This document shows, piece by piece, positions 1 to 14,303 of a DNA stretch of 64,000 nucleotides; the first letter of the stretch is position 1, and each line of letters starts with the position of its first letter. The notes under the pieces are model-generated. The model was not told the DNA's origin. It ran no database searches and saw only the letters and a program-made list of their open reading frames with translations. The stretch spans positions 1,071,001 to 1,135,000 of the forward strand of contig SMMW01000025.1 in NCBI GenBank assembly GCA_004794655.1, given 5' to 3'. A program made the translations under genes and the position numbers. The stretch is from Marisa cornuarietis. Its lineage: Eukaryota > Mollusca > Gastropoda > Architaenioglossa > Ampullariidae.

Positions 1-3000
1 AAAAAAATAGAATATATATATATATATACACTGTGCAGTAGTAGATTCTAACTGGCGTTTACTGTAGCATTATTTAAAGACTAAACAGAGTAATCAAGGT
101 AGAATAACCACATGTTTGGGTCTACCTGGCATTTTATGACTCAGTGATATTGTAGCATGTCACGAACAGTGTGGGTTGTATGATGTCAGGTAACAAAGGG
201 ATAGTATACAAGGAAAACTATCGTTTGTACATAGTAACAACGTGCCTTTTAAATACTTGCAAGTTCAAAGACACAGAGGGCTGAGTTGTAAGGCAGCGAA
301 GGGAAAGTCGATGAACAACGCCCTCACACAAGCTGGCAACGAGATAAGAGAGAGAACTAACTAACGCCTCACTTCCTTGCCACCCGTAACACGGGGATAA
401 TTTTCACTTGCACATACCAGAGCAGAGACATATACAAAACTGCAAAGCTAGTTTTGTCACAAAACTCTAGCATATTACCGTTTACATTGCTTTGGAACTG
501 GGTTTGGACCTCTTGAAGTCAAAATGTGATTAACACAGAATAAAGAGATACGTATGCTTGTTCTAAATAGTGTGTCTTTTTCAAACTGGTATATACCAAA
601 GAAAAGCTTTAGAAACGCTGGGAACAAATGAAAAGAGCACCTTGGAAGATCTGTAGGTACAGTAGTCCTACATGTTAAAAGTCATAAGAAAAAAAGGAAG
701 TTATATTTAATTCTCTTTTTACCCACTCTCTTTCTCTCTATCTCTCCACCAAGCTGGTCATTAACTAGTTAAATTAATCATCTGATCAATCAACAAGCGT
801 CTATCCATCCATAGATCTTGGAGTGTAAAGGGTGTTCTTTTTATGGATTGTTAAGGTCCTCAAAGGTAAAAAAAATCTAAAGGTTATAAAATTTATATAT
901 ATATAATATATGACATAAATATTTTGAAATCGTAAGAACGAGGGTGAACAACGATATGTTGTGTCATGTCTTAGGTTCAGTCGGGTAGTGTCAACACGAA
1001 AACCCTGGAGAGTAGAGGTAAAGGTTAGGTCACCTGACAAGGACTCTCGTTGAACTGAGAACACGAGCATATGCAAACAAGATCGTGAACAGGTATTGAT
1101 TGCACCCAGCCTTTAGGGACAACGCCTTTTTCAAGAGATCCCATTGTTTATAGCCGAAATACGACCTGACTTTCAGATCCCTGATGTTGACTCAACAGCG
1201 GAAATGAGGACATGAATCTTCACATTCATATTGCTACACATGAGAATGATTTATTTTTTCGTAAACAACCTGACCCACCCCGCAGTATCCTAGAAGGTCC
1301 GGTTGAGTTCTCACGACAAAGATAAATGAACGTCGTTACGATGGACATGAGGGGGACACTACTCCATTGAGCTGATGTCAGACGAGCAGGCAACTTTATC
1401 TCCGTGTGACGTGTTCTAGGACATTCTAATTGCATGGATCTGGTGACATCGCTCTCGCCATCGATATGGTAATTGTCGGTGTTCTTCGTGGATGCCGCTT
1501 GGTTCTGATGACAACATTCACCTTCCTTTATAGTTTTTTTTCTCTCCTCATTATCAAGATTTTCATCGATGTATGATCAAAATTGTTGTGCCTTTCGTTA
1601 TCCCTACGTCAGCGGACAGCAACAAAAACGGACACAAGTTTGCAGGGAGAGAACAGTGGCAATAAGTTCAACCTATTATAATCATCAAGGAAGTCAAGAA
1701 CCAAGGAGGTCACAGTAACACTAAAATTTCCTCAACGTCTGTAAATCAAAGGGATAAACACACTAACCAATGGCGGAGATCATTAGCTAAGCGTTTTCCC
1801 CAGGTACATCCCCATGTGCTGCAAAATAAGGCTCGAATCGTATTTTTATGGAAAGAAATCGGAGTGTGTTGTTTCATCATGGCGCCATTTTCTGCCACCG
1901 TTACAGTTCAGTTCTTTTATAAACATGTCCTGGCCATGTGCAATATTTGGTTACAGACATTGTCGTTCGATGGTTGATAAATCTCTGATAAGCACGCCCC
2001 TTGGAGGGAAAAAAGGTAAACGGTTGATCTGTTCAAACAGGAACATGTGTTACCTTTATTGATTGTCTAACGGTTCTCTCCAACCGTTTTTGAGGTAGGA
2101 GCGCGTAGTCAAGAGCCAGAAGACCATAGCTCTCCAGGGCGGTTAAACATCGCCGACATCTGTACGTGATAACCGTCACCAAGCCAACAATTAATGCAGG
2201 TGTGGACTCACTGTTATCAGCAGCCGAGTACCTGTTTATGATCGATAGGGGTGGGCACTCCTTGTACTCACGGGTAGCAAATTTAAATCCGTTACACGTG
2301 GGTGCGGCCGTCGTCCATGTGCTTATTGCCTTTCCGATGAAAGTCACATCCTGTTGGTTATGGCCTTGTAACCAGATGGCACAAAGTCATTAACAAGAGT
2401 ATATTTTCACAAGGCGAGACACGTAGAGAAATAAAAGATGAGATTTGCACACCGCGGCTCAGTGTCAACCATACTCTAAAAATGTGGTACAAAAATATAG
2501 ACATGGCCCAGGCTTAAATGGAACAGATTTCTTTCTTTGTTTTAATTATATCTCGTCACTTTCATTTTCCGTTTGCCTATTTTACTTTCCTTTCTTTCTG
2601 TCATTCTTTCATTTTTCTGTCTTGTTTAAAGAAAACATTAAGAAAGAAATCAGAGAAAACGAACAGAGAGTATACTCTTTCTTTTCAGAGGCTTTCTTTT
2701 TTTTATTAACATTATTTTCCGTTCTGCTTACTTTCGTTTCTTCTGTTTGATCTTGCTATGACCCTTACTCTCAAGAAATCAATCTGTACCCGTGTCACCA
2801 AATCGTGTTTTCCTCTTCAAAACTGAGGCCCTTTGCACTCTGTCTTTTTCTATATTTAAAAGATCCAATGGAAAAGAGGAAAATTAGGGGCCACGATCAT
2901 GGTGAAATAGAGGTAAAAGGGTGGTAGCGAGAAAACATTTGTGCAATGGTGAAATATCCCTGGTCTGTCTGTCTGTCTGTCTGACAACTAGGCACTGACG

Positions 3001-3021
3001 TAAAAAATCTCACCTGCCTCT

Positions 3022-3091
<70 letters not shown>

Positions 3092-3847
3092 CTCACATAC
3101 TGACATTTATTACCTGTACTGACTGACAAATGAACGTGTCAGTTATAATTTTATCAGAACGCTGTAACCATCTACTCCGAAGCACTCACGTGTCCCGATG
3201 CATCCCATTTCAAATAAATACAACACCTGCTCCCTCTCTCCAATTGCACATACTAAGGCCGAGAAACATTGAAGCAGATGTCTGTCAATACCCAACAATA
3301 GCTTACTATCACTCTACCCTGCTATATCATTTACACAATCGTCATTTGTCAGAGAGAAGATAAAGCACATCACCGTTGATTTTCGCACGTTCATTCTACC
3401 ACCACGGTCATTGACAAATACCAAACAGCATGTTTATTGTCTTGCAGTTCTTTCCCTTCACAGACATTATTACTCACCATTCCTGTATACAACTACACAC
3501 CTCCATCCATTTCCACTTCGGTATTGTGGGAGCTGATTTATATTTTACTTATTTGTGTTACATGTGGGTGGGTGGGTGCGTGCGTGCCTGTAAAAATGTT
3601 TCTCTACTTTAACATTTGTCATTCTGCTGTTTTGCTGAGTTCTTAGGGATGTTGAACATCCGACAACACCCACATTTATTGTTCTTTGAGACGCACAGTA
3701 ACCTCTATGATTAAAAATAATTGAGAGGGATAAAATTTCATAGTCACTCATGCAGTTTGAAACACAGTCCGCATGGCAGTCGTAGGGTCAGCACACGCCC
3801 GTGGATTTGGCGCTGAAAGATCCACACCCAGCGCTGGGCTTAAAAAA
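1..3847. other. Gene-free AT-rich stretch with simple repeats
   Basis: I see no supportable gene. Open frames are short, lack recognisable domains and are not bounded by convincing splice sites. Visible structure is limited to a (TA)n run at the very start, a TGTC tetranucleotide run near 2960-2985, a pyrimidine-rich patch at about 2520-2750, and the long CA array listed separately. Confidence 0.6.
3026..3089. repeat. (CA)n microsatellite
   Basis: An uninterrupted CA dinucleotide array of about 32 units. Confidence 0.97.
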
Positions 3848-4660
3848 ACATCAGGTACTGAGTAGTTTAGCATCGAGGTAACGAGCAGATGAGTATCCAG
3901 GTAACAATTAGTGTAGCATCCAGGTAAAGAGTAGTTTAGCATACAGGTTTTAGGTATAGAGGAGTTTGGCATACAGGTTTTGACATACAAATACCGAGTA
4001 GTTTGACACACAGGTACCGAGTAGTTTGACATACAAGTACCGGGTAGTTTGACACACAAGTACCAAACAGTTTGACATACAAGTACCGGGTAGTTTGACA
4101 CACAAGTACCAAACAGTTCGACATACAAGTACCAAACAGTTCGACATACAAGTACCGGGTAGTTTGACACAAGGTACCGAAGAGTTTGACACACAAGTAC
4201 CGGGTAGTTTGACACAAAAGTACCGAATAGTTTCACATACAAGTACCGAGTAGTTTGACATGCAAGTACCGAGTAGTTTGACACACAGGTACCGAGTAGT
4301 TTGACATAAAGGTACCGGGTAGTTTGACATACAAGTACCGAGTAGCTTGACACACAAGAACCGAATAGTTTGACATACAAGTACCGGGTAGTTTGACACA
4401 CAAGTGCCGAAGATTTTGACACACAAGTACCGGGTAGTTTGACAGAAAAGTACCGAATAGTTTGACCTACAAGTACCGAGTAGTTTGACACACAGGTACC
4501 GAGTAGTTTGACACACAGGTACGGAGTAGTTTGACATACAAGTACCGGGTAGTTTGACACACAAGTGCCGAATAGTTTGACACACAAGTACCCGGTAGTT
4601 GAACATACAAGTACCGAATAGTTTGACATACAAGTACCGAGTAGTTCAATATTCCGGTGC
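3848..4660. repeat. 23-bp tandem satellite, about 30 core copies
   Basis: The unit is 23 bp with the core GTACCGAGTAGTTTGACAC followed by ACAA or ATACAA. The core from about 3990 to 4655 is regular. The left flank (3848-3990) carries more diverged copies with TAGCATCCAGGTAA-like units, the usual picture when an array expands from its middle. Two unit variants (CCGGGTAGTTTGACACACAA and CCAAACAGTTTGACATACAA) alternate in part of the array, hinting at a 46-bp higher-order unit. Because 23 is not a multiple of three and the consensus has no stop on the minus strand, all three minus frames stay open, and the longest spans 324 codons (4722-3748). I read these frames as a by-product of the satellite, not as a gene: there is no signal peptide, domain or splice context. 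Confidence 0.93.
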
Positions 4661-6800
4661 CGAGTAACGATTTCTCGTGCGTATAGCCACATAATTTTTA
4701 TTAATAATGACCTAAGCGCCACAAACTTAGTAAACAGGGCTTTGTATCTTCACCTATGACCCTTCTGTCCGTGAGTGTACATGTATGTTTGCTTGGCTGT
4801 GTGATTGTGTGTGTAAGGGGGGAGGAGGACGAGAGAGAGTTACTAAACAGCTTTTTTATAAACACATTTACCTCATCTATACCTATATCTCATTAACACA
4901 GTCTCTCCCACCTGCCTTCTCTCTCTCTCTCTCTTTCTCTCACTATCCCGCTCTCTCCTCCATTATCGAGTGCTGAAGGTTTTTGAATGTCACGCGTCAG
5001 TTGTAGATACACTCGCTCGCTTCCTAGTTTTCACAAAGGTGTGCGAGAGTGCGAGGTGTTGTTCCAGATATAGCATTTCAAGCGCAGGGATAAAACCCAC
5101 CCTGTCACTGACAACACCCGGCAGGTGAGCTTTAGTCAAGGGACTGAACTCTTACCTAACGGTCTTCGCAAAGACCACGTCCAAACATAGAAAACTATTA
5201 TGCTAATATATATATATATACACACATAAATATATACATAATACACACATCATACATAAACATAATGTTTATATGTAAGATATCTAGAGATAATTAAATG
5301 ACAATAATAATAATTTATGAAGTTAAAAGAATCAGCAAAACAGTTAATTTTTTTTAATTAGCCCTGTTCCTGAGGTAATCTAGACTGCTAGACTATTGCT
5401 GCTGAGAGTCAATGAGGTAGAACATTCCTGGTAGTAATAATGCGAGTTCTGCGCATGAATATTTGAACGCCATAAGAGTGAGTTGTTTGTCCTGATACCA
5501 CGTCTACGACCAGAAAGTAAAACTGATACCGCACACACCTCCACTGGTGGTCCTACAGTGCGTCACGGTCAGTCACTCCCTGTAAACTAGGCCATCAAAA
5601 CATGATAACATCCACACGTGCTGTCTGCATGGCCTCTTACTCATTTCTGAGCTATTCTGGTACCCGTTTGTCACGTTGTAAATATAAATCAACTAATATT
5701 ACAGTTTTAATATCACTATTATTATTACTATCTTTAATACTGTAACTGTATGGACTTTTTTCTCTCTATGCAAAATGCACACCAAAGTCACATTTTGTGG
5801 GGCTATGGACGAAGCAGTTAAAGAAAATTGCGCTGTTTATTGAAGTTTGTCGTGTGCGGTGCACTTTATTGTTATTGTCCTTTCTGGTCGTTTAAATAAC
5901 AAAAAAAGTGTTATCATTTTTCGTGATAAAACTGAAGAGAGCTGTTGAAGTATCAGTGAAGCCGTACAACCGTCTGAAGCTCCGAAAGGTTGGCAAGCTC
6001 GAGCTGACCCATACACACCCGGAATTAGACTGCGCTTACAATATCCGGGTGAGGCAGGCAGATTATAAACCAGTGGCTGTCCAGCCTTGTTGCAGGAGGC
6101 AAAGTGTCAGAGTTAGCTCGCGAGGTAAGACGTTTGTTTTATTTACCCTCTTCAAACAATTTATTTAAAAAAACTAAAATAAAAAGAAACTTTCGACTGT
6201 TTGGTGTAGGCCCTTGACTTGCTAAATAATTCGAAAGTTTCAGTCATGGCATGTACTTTCTGTTTGTCTATATCAGTAATATAGTGATAACTTTGTAAGT
6301 TAATCCTGGTACTTAAGGATGAAACATTGAAGAGGTACTCTATTCTTTCTGTGACAAAATGGAAGGTTGTCAATACTACATTTCTTCGCTTCTGTCGACG
6401 GCTGATTTTTGTTTACCTGCCAGTTAGTTTGCCTCGCTTCTGTTTGTTTTATTATTCTTGTTTTTCTCTGAAACTAGCGATGATAAGGCAACACAATGGA
6501 GAAGGTAACCCGTGGAAAGGTTATCAGTTTTTGAGCTTCTGTCAAGTGTGAAGTAGTGAACAATAACAAATGCTGGGTTTCTTTTTGCGAGATTACCTGA
6601 GATCTGTGACAAATTGGCGCTGATAGAGAGTGCACACCTGTAATGACAGGTGACCCAAAATAACAAAACGGCCGTGCGTGCCGTTCGCAAAGTTTACCCT
6701 TACGTGTGTGTGTGTCTGTGTGTGTGTGTTCCTGTCTGCAGCTGGCTTCATGACTAGGTTTTGACTTTTGCCACTTCAAAGAAACTTTGTCCTGCTCATT

Positions 6801-6844
<44 letters not shown>

Positions 6845-9800
6845 TGTGAAAATGAAACACCGGATAAAATAAGTAGAGATATTAGGTGACTTTTCATATA
6901 TTACATACCTAGATTATCTATGTTAATAACAAAGCAGGTGTGACACAATTGACCTGGGGGACCATGTAAGTGGGTAATTTATTAGCCGAGTGGGTCTGAC
7001 AGCACGATGTAATAAAAACTAACGCCCTCAGTTTGAGCCTCATACTTTGATTCTTACTCTCAGGAAAGGTGATTTTTTGAACGTGTCTACCTGAAGTAGT
7101 TTATCAGAAGAACGGGTAGAACTGCGGGTCTGGCTTCTTCACTTTTATCCTGCACTGATTTTTTTCTCTGGTTCCCTCTCGCATTCATTACATGTGCATT
7201 GGGATGTCTAGTTTTATACCTCCTTCCTCTGTAGATGACTTACCCCGTTCTAAATGTGCCACACCCTGCTGTGCTCTCCTTTTTTTGCAAGCTACCCGGT
7301 AACTGACGTCAGGCATGGCTGCTCATACAAGCATGGTTGTGACTCATGGCGAGCTCAGTGAACATGTGCATTAAAACCTTTTTTTTATAGTTTGTTTTGC
7401 TATTTGTTTGTTTTGACTAAACTTCCCTTCCTGTGCCCAAGTTTATTCTTGATCAACAGGCAACCTATTCATTCATCAATATTTGATTCTTTTTTTTTTC
7501 TCTCCCCTTTATTCTTATTCTCCGTTTTATGTTGGGAAAAATTCTACCGGAATGGGTTTTTTCTTCTTTATTCTTTTGTCGTTTAAAAATGTGTACAGCC
7601 AGCGGGGGGTGGCCTTTGCTGGAAAAAATGTATTCCTGGTGCATTCAGTCCGTGTTCAGTCTCTAATCAATGTTTACCGTGCAGTCAAACATGCCTGACC
7701 AAACTTCCTGGTAGGACGATGACTAAATTGTTTACTTTAAGCAGTATCCGATACAGTCAACGGCGTGTTTCATGTTTTGTCACTGTCATTAGAATCTTTG
7801 ATACTTTGACAGTTCCAGTTTACATTAAATTGTTAAAAAGAAATAGACCAACGGAAAATTCATCAAGGGAAATAAATAAAGAGGAAAAAAGAAATGCAGA
7901 GTGGTTTGCAGTGATCAAAATCACCTTGAACTGTCTAATAGAATACCTGCGTTACCACCCTTTTATTCTTTTCTTTGTAAGCGCAGTAAAGCCATGGCTC
8001 GTGGTAGGAAGTTAGATTACAGACCAGATTATAGAAGTCTGTACGCTGGACACCGCCAAATTGTTTCCCTCTTTGCCGGTTATTCCCAACACGTCGTGAC
8101 AGGTCTTTTTATATTAGACCTGTAAACTCGACAAGTCTTTCCCGCCTGCTTGTCTTCAATGGGGTCCTAAAAATCGAGTGCGGGAAAACTTGACGACAGT
8201 AACTGTCAGTGGACTCGTTAACGAGCAGGACATTCTTAAAGGTTTGGTGTAGCGGACAGTTGTTCTCTAAGGATGGGTTGAAACTTACTGCAACGCACCA
8301 TTTTTCCAAACATAAGGTGGACGTATCAACGTACAGTCCCAAAGGCTTCAAGCAATTTTAAAGCTGGGACCATATGTTAATGAGGTGTATGTGTGTACAA
8401 ACACTGCGTCACGATTTCTGTGCACGGTGATGTTGGCAGGCGTTTATCTTGAACCACAAGGGGCGTGTTTACCCCGATTTGAGGAAAAAGTGTCTCGTAC
8501 TGAAAAATAGATTAGTTAAGATTGTTAGGCAAGTTTTTTGTTCATATAGATTTTGGAGAAAACCCTGAGCTAAGCGCTGCTCATTGTCTGACTGTGACGC
8601 TCTCTTGCGGCTCGTTTAGACCTACAGCGCTTTTAGATGTATCGTACATAGTGTTTAGACTGTTCTCGAATAGCGGGGGAGGCAACGGTTAGTATCCACT
8701 CAAAGACCTCTGAGGTTACAGATTAAATGTAGCTTTCACTGGGGCACATTGTGCCTGTAGTTTCGTAAAACGATAACATCATTTGCATTAAGTATAATAC
8801 ATACACGCAGACAGACGACCATGAACCATCCACCTCACACATCTTCATATGTTATGTCGGGGCATTAAAGCGTGGACACATTGGCGGTTTCCCAAAGAAA
8901 ATTAGCTTGCGAAAGGAATAGTAATAAGAGCGGTTTTTAGGCCACAATTTGTCAGTCAGCAGTTTGAATAAATGTCTTTAGGCGGGTTGAGAAAGCTAGG
9001 CTGTGAACTGGGTGTGAAAATAGATTTTGGAAATAGGAAGAACAACATCCGGGTATTTCCTAGGTGTCTGTATAGATAAACAGAAACAGTAGCTAACTTC
9101 CTTGTTACAAGAAAAACACATTTTTATTTTCCTAGCAGAAGTTCTTGATTTTTGTACTATTACTCTAAAAAAAACATATGGCCATTTACTCTTTGTACTG
9201 TATTTCTTGAAAAAATATGGCGCGATAAGGAAATATACCATGTCTTTGCAACTGTGACTTCAGTAGCATCTATATTAGGTAGGCCACGAAATGTACTTCA
9301 GTGCAGTTCTTGGCGATGGACAAATCAGCATTGTACCTACACTTACAAGTTTCCAGGCAGTGTTGAAACCCGAGGGTTGCCGGTGCGTTTCTGATGTTAT
9401 ACACTGTATCTGCTTGAATCCAGGATGTTAAAAACAGAAAAGACCACCAGTGGCTGGTTGCGTGCCATCAGATTTACAACCCTTGGCACGGATGTGATAG
9501 CTGGACGCGGGCAAAAGACTGGCGACCTGACAGATTAATTATGGCTTTTATTGCTTTAGAAGGAAAGAGTTTTTACTCGACATGGGCGTTCAATCTCCTG
9601 TTGCTATGTTTCAGCTTTGATTAAAAAAACACTGACGTTTGTTTCTTTTAAAAAGTTCCAGGACAGACGATGCTTATACACACCTTTCGTAATAAACTAG
9701 CCCTGAGTTTATTAACAGACTTTGTCAAATGTTGGGTTTTCTGAAAAAGAAAACATGTGAAAAATATGCTGTACATTACACACTGCTAAAAATAGCGAGT

Positions 9801-12800
9801 TAACTAGGAAAATCCTGGTTCTACTGTTGGGTTGTGCTCTAGTTCTGTTGTCAAGGAAAATCTCTAGACTTCTAAGCTGTGAAACGCTGCAAGTAATATA
9901 TAATTATCTAAGATGGTAAGATAGTCTTTATCCGAAAATAATACCTGTTTCAGTGACCGGCTGCGGATAAATCATTTGTTCCTCGCTTGGGTTAAAACAT
10001 TCCCAGTTCGTGCTTGTCCTGTAAAACCTGCTGGTGTGGCTATTTTTCTTCTATAAAGTAGTCTTTACCCTTTATCATTCTCTTCCATTTTATAGACTAG
10101 CAAATACTTCTTGTAGTAGGTGGTGGTATACAACAGTCAATTAAACAAAGCTGCTTACAGTAAGATATTAACATGATTTTTTATTTTTCTTCAATCAAAC
10201 TGAAGAGATGTTGAAAGAACTCTCCCGTCGGGTTAAATGATCTGTACCCTGTGAACTTGTGAACTTATATATGTATCAAAGTACCAAGCACTTAGTAACA
10301 CGATACGAAGTGATAAACCACGCCTCAACATTTTAGAGGTCAAGGTTTCCTTGCTCAGCCACAGAGGTGAAGGGTATTGACTCGAACTTTATCTCGAGAA
10401 CGTCGGCTAATAAGAGGAAACAACTCTGACATGTTCCGTGTACGACAAAAAGCGAGTTACATCCCCTGCAGGCCCGATATCACTCGTCATTGTCAGGCAC
10501 ACTTTGTTCATACCTGTATCGTTTGTCTCTTGTTTGTCTTATCAGCGAGTGTCTGCTGATATGAAAATCCGATGCCATTGAAAGATATTTTATCCTCGTT
10601 TGGGCCTGTCTGATGTCCTGTCCTAGAAACTAAAACGGATTTGCTGGCTGTAGTTTAACCTCTTGTTCGCATGCGCCCACTGTTCTTCGTTTAAACGTGT
10701 AACAATTTCTTCGTGGCACACAAAAGCAGCCCTGACAAAATGGGGTCCAGGGGGGTCTGGGACACAAGAAACCCCGGCTGTGAAGGAGGCCCGCCCTTAT
10801 CAGGCGAATTTTTCCTTAAATTTTTTTAAAAGTAAGGTCTGAGGAAAGAACACCCAGCATTACACATGCAGATGTTGAGTTTCAAGTCTGTAGTGTACAA
10901 TTTCCAGGCCTGAGGTAGGCGGGCCTTGGGTGGTAAGCGTAGTCAGCGGTATCATATTCTCGCTGGACAAGCTTGGAGTCGGAAGGCCGCTGAACTACGA
11001 GGACTTACCGCGCATGAGCCATCTCGTGCATTAAGATTGCTGCTTTTATGTGCCATATAAGGAGGTGGAGCTGCAAGCAAATCGGAACTGACAGTGAAGA
11101 GTCAGGTATGTTACTGATGTGTGGCCACTCTGTGAACCGAGAGGATGGGGGCCCGCCCCTGGCGCTCCAACCTCTAAGCGAGAGATGTCCAGTGTGGTTT
11201 ATTTCGTATTTACTTAACGGCTTTTCCCGTTTCTCCATCACCAAATAAACAACTACATTAGTCTACAGGGTAGATCCTTGATACCATATTATCCTGTAAT
11301 ACTATTGCAGCCAGAAAAATAGAACACATTATTGTAAAAACTGCTGTCACGGTGGTGATAGGAGCGGGAGGAGGATGATAAAGAGGAGGTTAGCATGAAA
11401 AAGATAAATTTAAACTAAAGACGGTGTCCACGCGGTGGGTGGATGGGTGGTAGAAGGTAAGGAGGAAAGTTAATGTCACCGGGATAGGGGGAATTCCAAC
11501 AACCGTAACTAAAGAAGATAGGACGACCTCCACCTTTCCTTCCAGTCGCCGACCTTCTTTCGCTCTTCGCCCAAGTAGCACCGGGTAAGGAGGTAATATC
11601 TACCCACCATCCGTCCCCAAAAGCCACCTCGGAGTCTTTCTTATCGTGAGCTAGTTGCATTCAAGTAAGCTGTCACATATGCTGCTGTATATTTAGCTTT
11701 GCGGTGGCTGGTACATTTGTTCTTCAAATAATTACATTCTTATACTTGAATGACGTTTTTAAGGAGCTCCGTGTAACGTATATTTGTTTAGCGATGAAGG
11801 GAGGAGTAGGAAAAGTTTATAGATGTATTATGACGGTTTAGGTTGTCTAGGTTTTAATTCAACTAGCTGCTCCTTTCCTTGACACACACAATCCACACAC
11901 AGGCAGATTATGTTGGCTCTATTTTGGTTTAGAGCCCAGTGACTGTGATGACAGCAACTTCCACCCCTGGGCCCGTATGCATTGTTGCTGCCCACCTGAG
12001 AGGACGGGAAGGGATTTCGTGGGAAATAAATGGTCGGGGTTTGAAGCAATTGGAGGCAAAGACTGACATTTTTATAAGATATTTAGAAGCCCCTCCCTTT
12101 TGCTCGAGTCCTTGGACCAAAGAAAGCTTGGACGGTTGGACCTTAATTTAGAGATAGCTATATATATATATATACACACACACACACTAAGTTTAACTTC
12201 TTTTCACACTGCGCTCTCCTGCCTGTACTTCTATACTAGAAAAGCCGAGATACGCTTCAGTTTGTTTTTCTGGTAAGTACAGTCTTTTTCTTTTATATTT
12301 GTAGGATTTTCTGTTTATTGGCAAATAGCAGGAACATCAGTGTCGATGAGAGTGACTACCAAGCCTCTCGAACTGACTGACAATAATGAAGTTGTGAGAA
12401 AAGCTCACGGTTTTGCTAAAGGAATTATTGAATTAAATAAATATAGGAAGGGACTTTCGATAAGTGCTTCGAGTTTGCCGCGTTTGTTACGCAGGTTACT
12501 AAAATAAATAAATAAATAGTTTGCAATAAATAAATAAATAGTTCGTAACAGCAAACTCTTAACAAAAATTTAATGAGGGTATTAACGACACTCAGCGAAG
12601 ACTTGTTTGGGCATTAACTTCTTCGGTTCTTCCTCTTCAACCTATAACATATTGTATAAGCATACAGAACTTATAAATATATTTATATATATGTATTTTA
12701 TATATATTATATGTAGCACATTTCCTTGCTTGGCAGTGACTTTAGTGCACTTGAACAAAAGCGCAGCACTAAACACAAATACGATTGCAAAATGAAAAAA

Positions 12801-12948
12801 GGGGGGTGTGTTGCCACAGTGTTGGGATGGAGAGAAGACAATCAGTTAGTAGAGGAGGTACTCCCAAAAGAGATACTGAGTTACCTGCCCTTGTCGCATC
12901 ATGTGCTTGATGGGGCAGCTCTACAAATTATATGTATTTTCACTGTGA
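4661..12948. other. Gene-free stretch, no supportable coding exon
   Basis: Only short open frames without recognisable domains. The stretch at 5908-6123 ends in a good donor-like GAG|GTAAGA at about 6124, with a TATAAA at about 6065, so it could be an untranslated 5' exon, but no partner exon is visible. Simple repeats include an AT/ACAC patch near 5200-5260, a TTTC array at 6799-6845, and AAAT units near 12500-12542. There are AT-rich patches at 12155-12190 and 12670-12715. Confidence 0.5.
6799..6845. repeat. (TTTC)n microsatellite
   Basis: About 12 TTTC tetranucleotide units in a row. On the minus strand this gives the Lys-Glu-Arg repeats seen in translation, which are not a protein. Confidence 0.95.
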
Positions 12949-14303
12949 TTGACTGATCTTTCTCTCATGTGCTCTACATCTTCTGCTTCCTTATTTGAAA
13001 ACATCTACTCTGGAATGTTTGTGGATTGCTCGCTCGTGGAAGAAGGACGTTTTCAAAGTTTTCTTTGCTGGACTTTCTTCTGCCTACTACACCATGTGCT
13101 CCAACATGGCTACCGAACCTCTCTGCCGGCCTTTGCTTCGACACTCTCAACGCACCAGACAGGACGACGCAGCCACCCCAGCGTGTTCCCATACAAGAAA
13201 ATTACCTACGGTAGGCACGAACTTATATCACTGAGGTTTAAGACTTCTGATCGCTCATTAGCGCTTTGCACCGTGCTTCGTACTTTGAACATTCATAGCC
13301 ACTGTGACATTTCTCGAAAGAAAAAACGCCGCCCGTTCCGTGGCGGTCGTCGGCGACACCAGCATCGCCGTGATCAAAGTGAACCAGTTGACATAACCAC
13401 CAGTAACACCAGCCGGAAACACGACCGACCAACTGGGTCAAATAACTTTACATCTCGGCGACCAAACAAACATGATCCCCTGAAATCAGTAGTCACCCAA
13501 GTTTCCCGCACACGACAACTGAACACTCGCCTCCATGTTGGGCTTTTCAACGCTCAGTCGGTATCGTTCGCACAACAGTCACTGAAGCGAGTTGAAATAG
13601 TAGAATTTGTGACAGACCGCCACCTTGATATTTTCATCATCACCGAGACGTGGCTTAAACAGCGAGGTGACGAGAGCGTGTGTGTCGATCTTACTCCAGT
13701 GGGCTACTGCCTGAAATCTTTCCCCCGCCCTACACGTGGTGGTGGTATTGCTATAATCTACAGATCATCACTTGCCAAGTACCTGTCTTTTACTACTGCC
13801 GTATCGTTCCCTCACACGTCTTTTGAATTTGTACAAATCTCCTCTTCGGCTCCTCATTGCTCGATGCACCTGCTCTGCATCTACAGACCTCCTCCTAGTG
13901 CAAGGAACAAACTTACAGCCTCTACATTTTTCTCGGAATTCCATGATCTCTTGGATTATAGCAATACACTAATTGGACCCGCCATACTCCTCGGAGATGT
14001 GAATGTGCACTTCGACAACAGTGCTCACCCTGACACTGTCAAAATGTCTGAAATGCTGCACACCTTTCGTCTCGTACAGTCCGTGTCGCAGCCAACACAC
14101 AAAGAGATCACATCCTGGACTGGGTCATACATCGACCTGATGACCACTTAGTCCAGTCAGTTGATGTTTCCCACGATCTCTCATCTGACCACTACTGTGT
14201 ACTGATCGAACTTGATCACAAATGCCCATCATCGGCGCCAGTTTTTAGATCCACTCGCTCATTACGAAATGTTGATAGACTGGCATTCAAAGCACAGCTG
14301 CAG
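12949..14303 (+). pseudogene. LINE endonuclease region (broken)
   Basis: The 400-codon open frame 12949-14151 carries the apurinic-type endonuclease of the LINE. The order of motifs fits the family: LFNAQSV (start of the nuclease core, about 13540), TETWL (catalytic Glu, about 13650), RGGGIAIIYR (about 13735), YRPP (about 13885) and GDVNVHFDN (about 13995-14025). The frame then shifts by one lost base near 14100. The terminal SDH catalytic motif is encoded at about 14183-14194 in another frame, beyond the premature stop at 14149-14151. The first ~60 codons are not conserved in character and the true start is unknown. Confidence 0.9.

Noticed and set aside
3748..4722. A 324-codon minus-strand open frame
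   Set aside because: It and two overlapping frames arise from the 23-bp stop-free satellite unit. No signal peptide, domain or splice context.
5908..6168. An 86-codon plus-strand frame as a gene
   Set aside because: No ATG-supported domain. At best it is an untranslated exon ending at a GTAAGA donor; no downstream exon could be joined.
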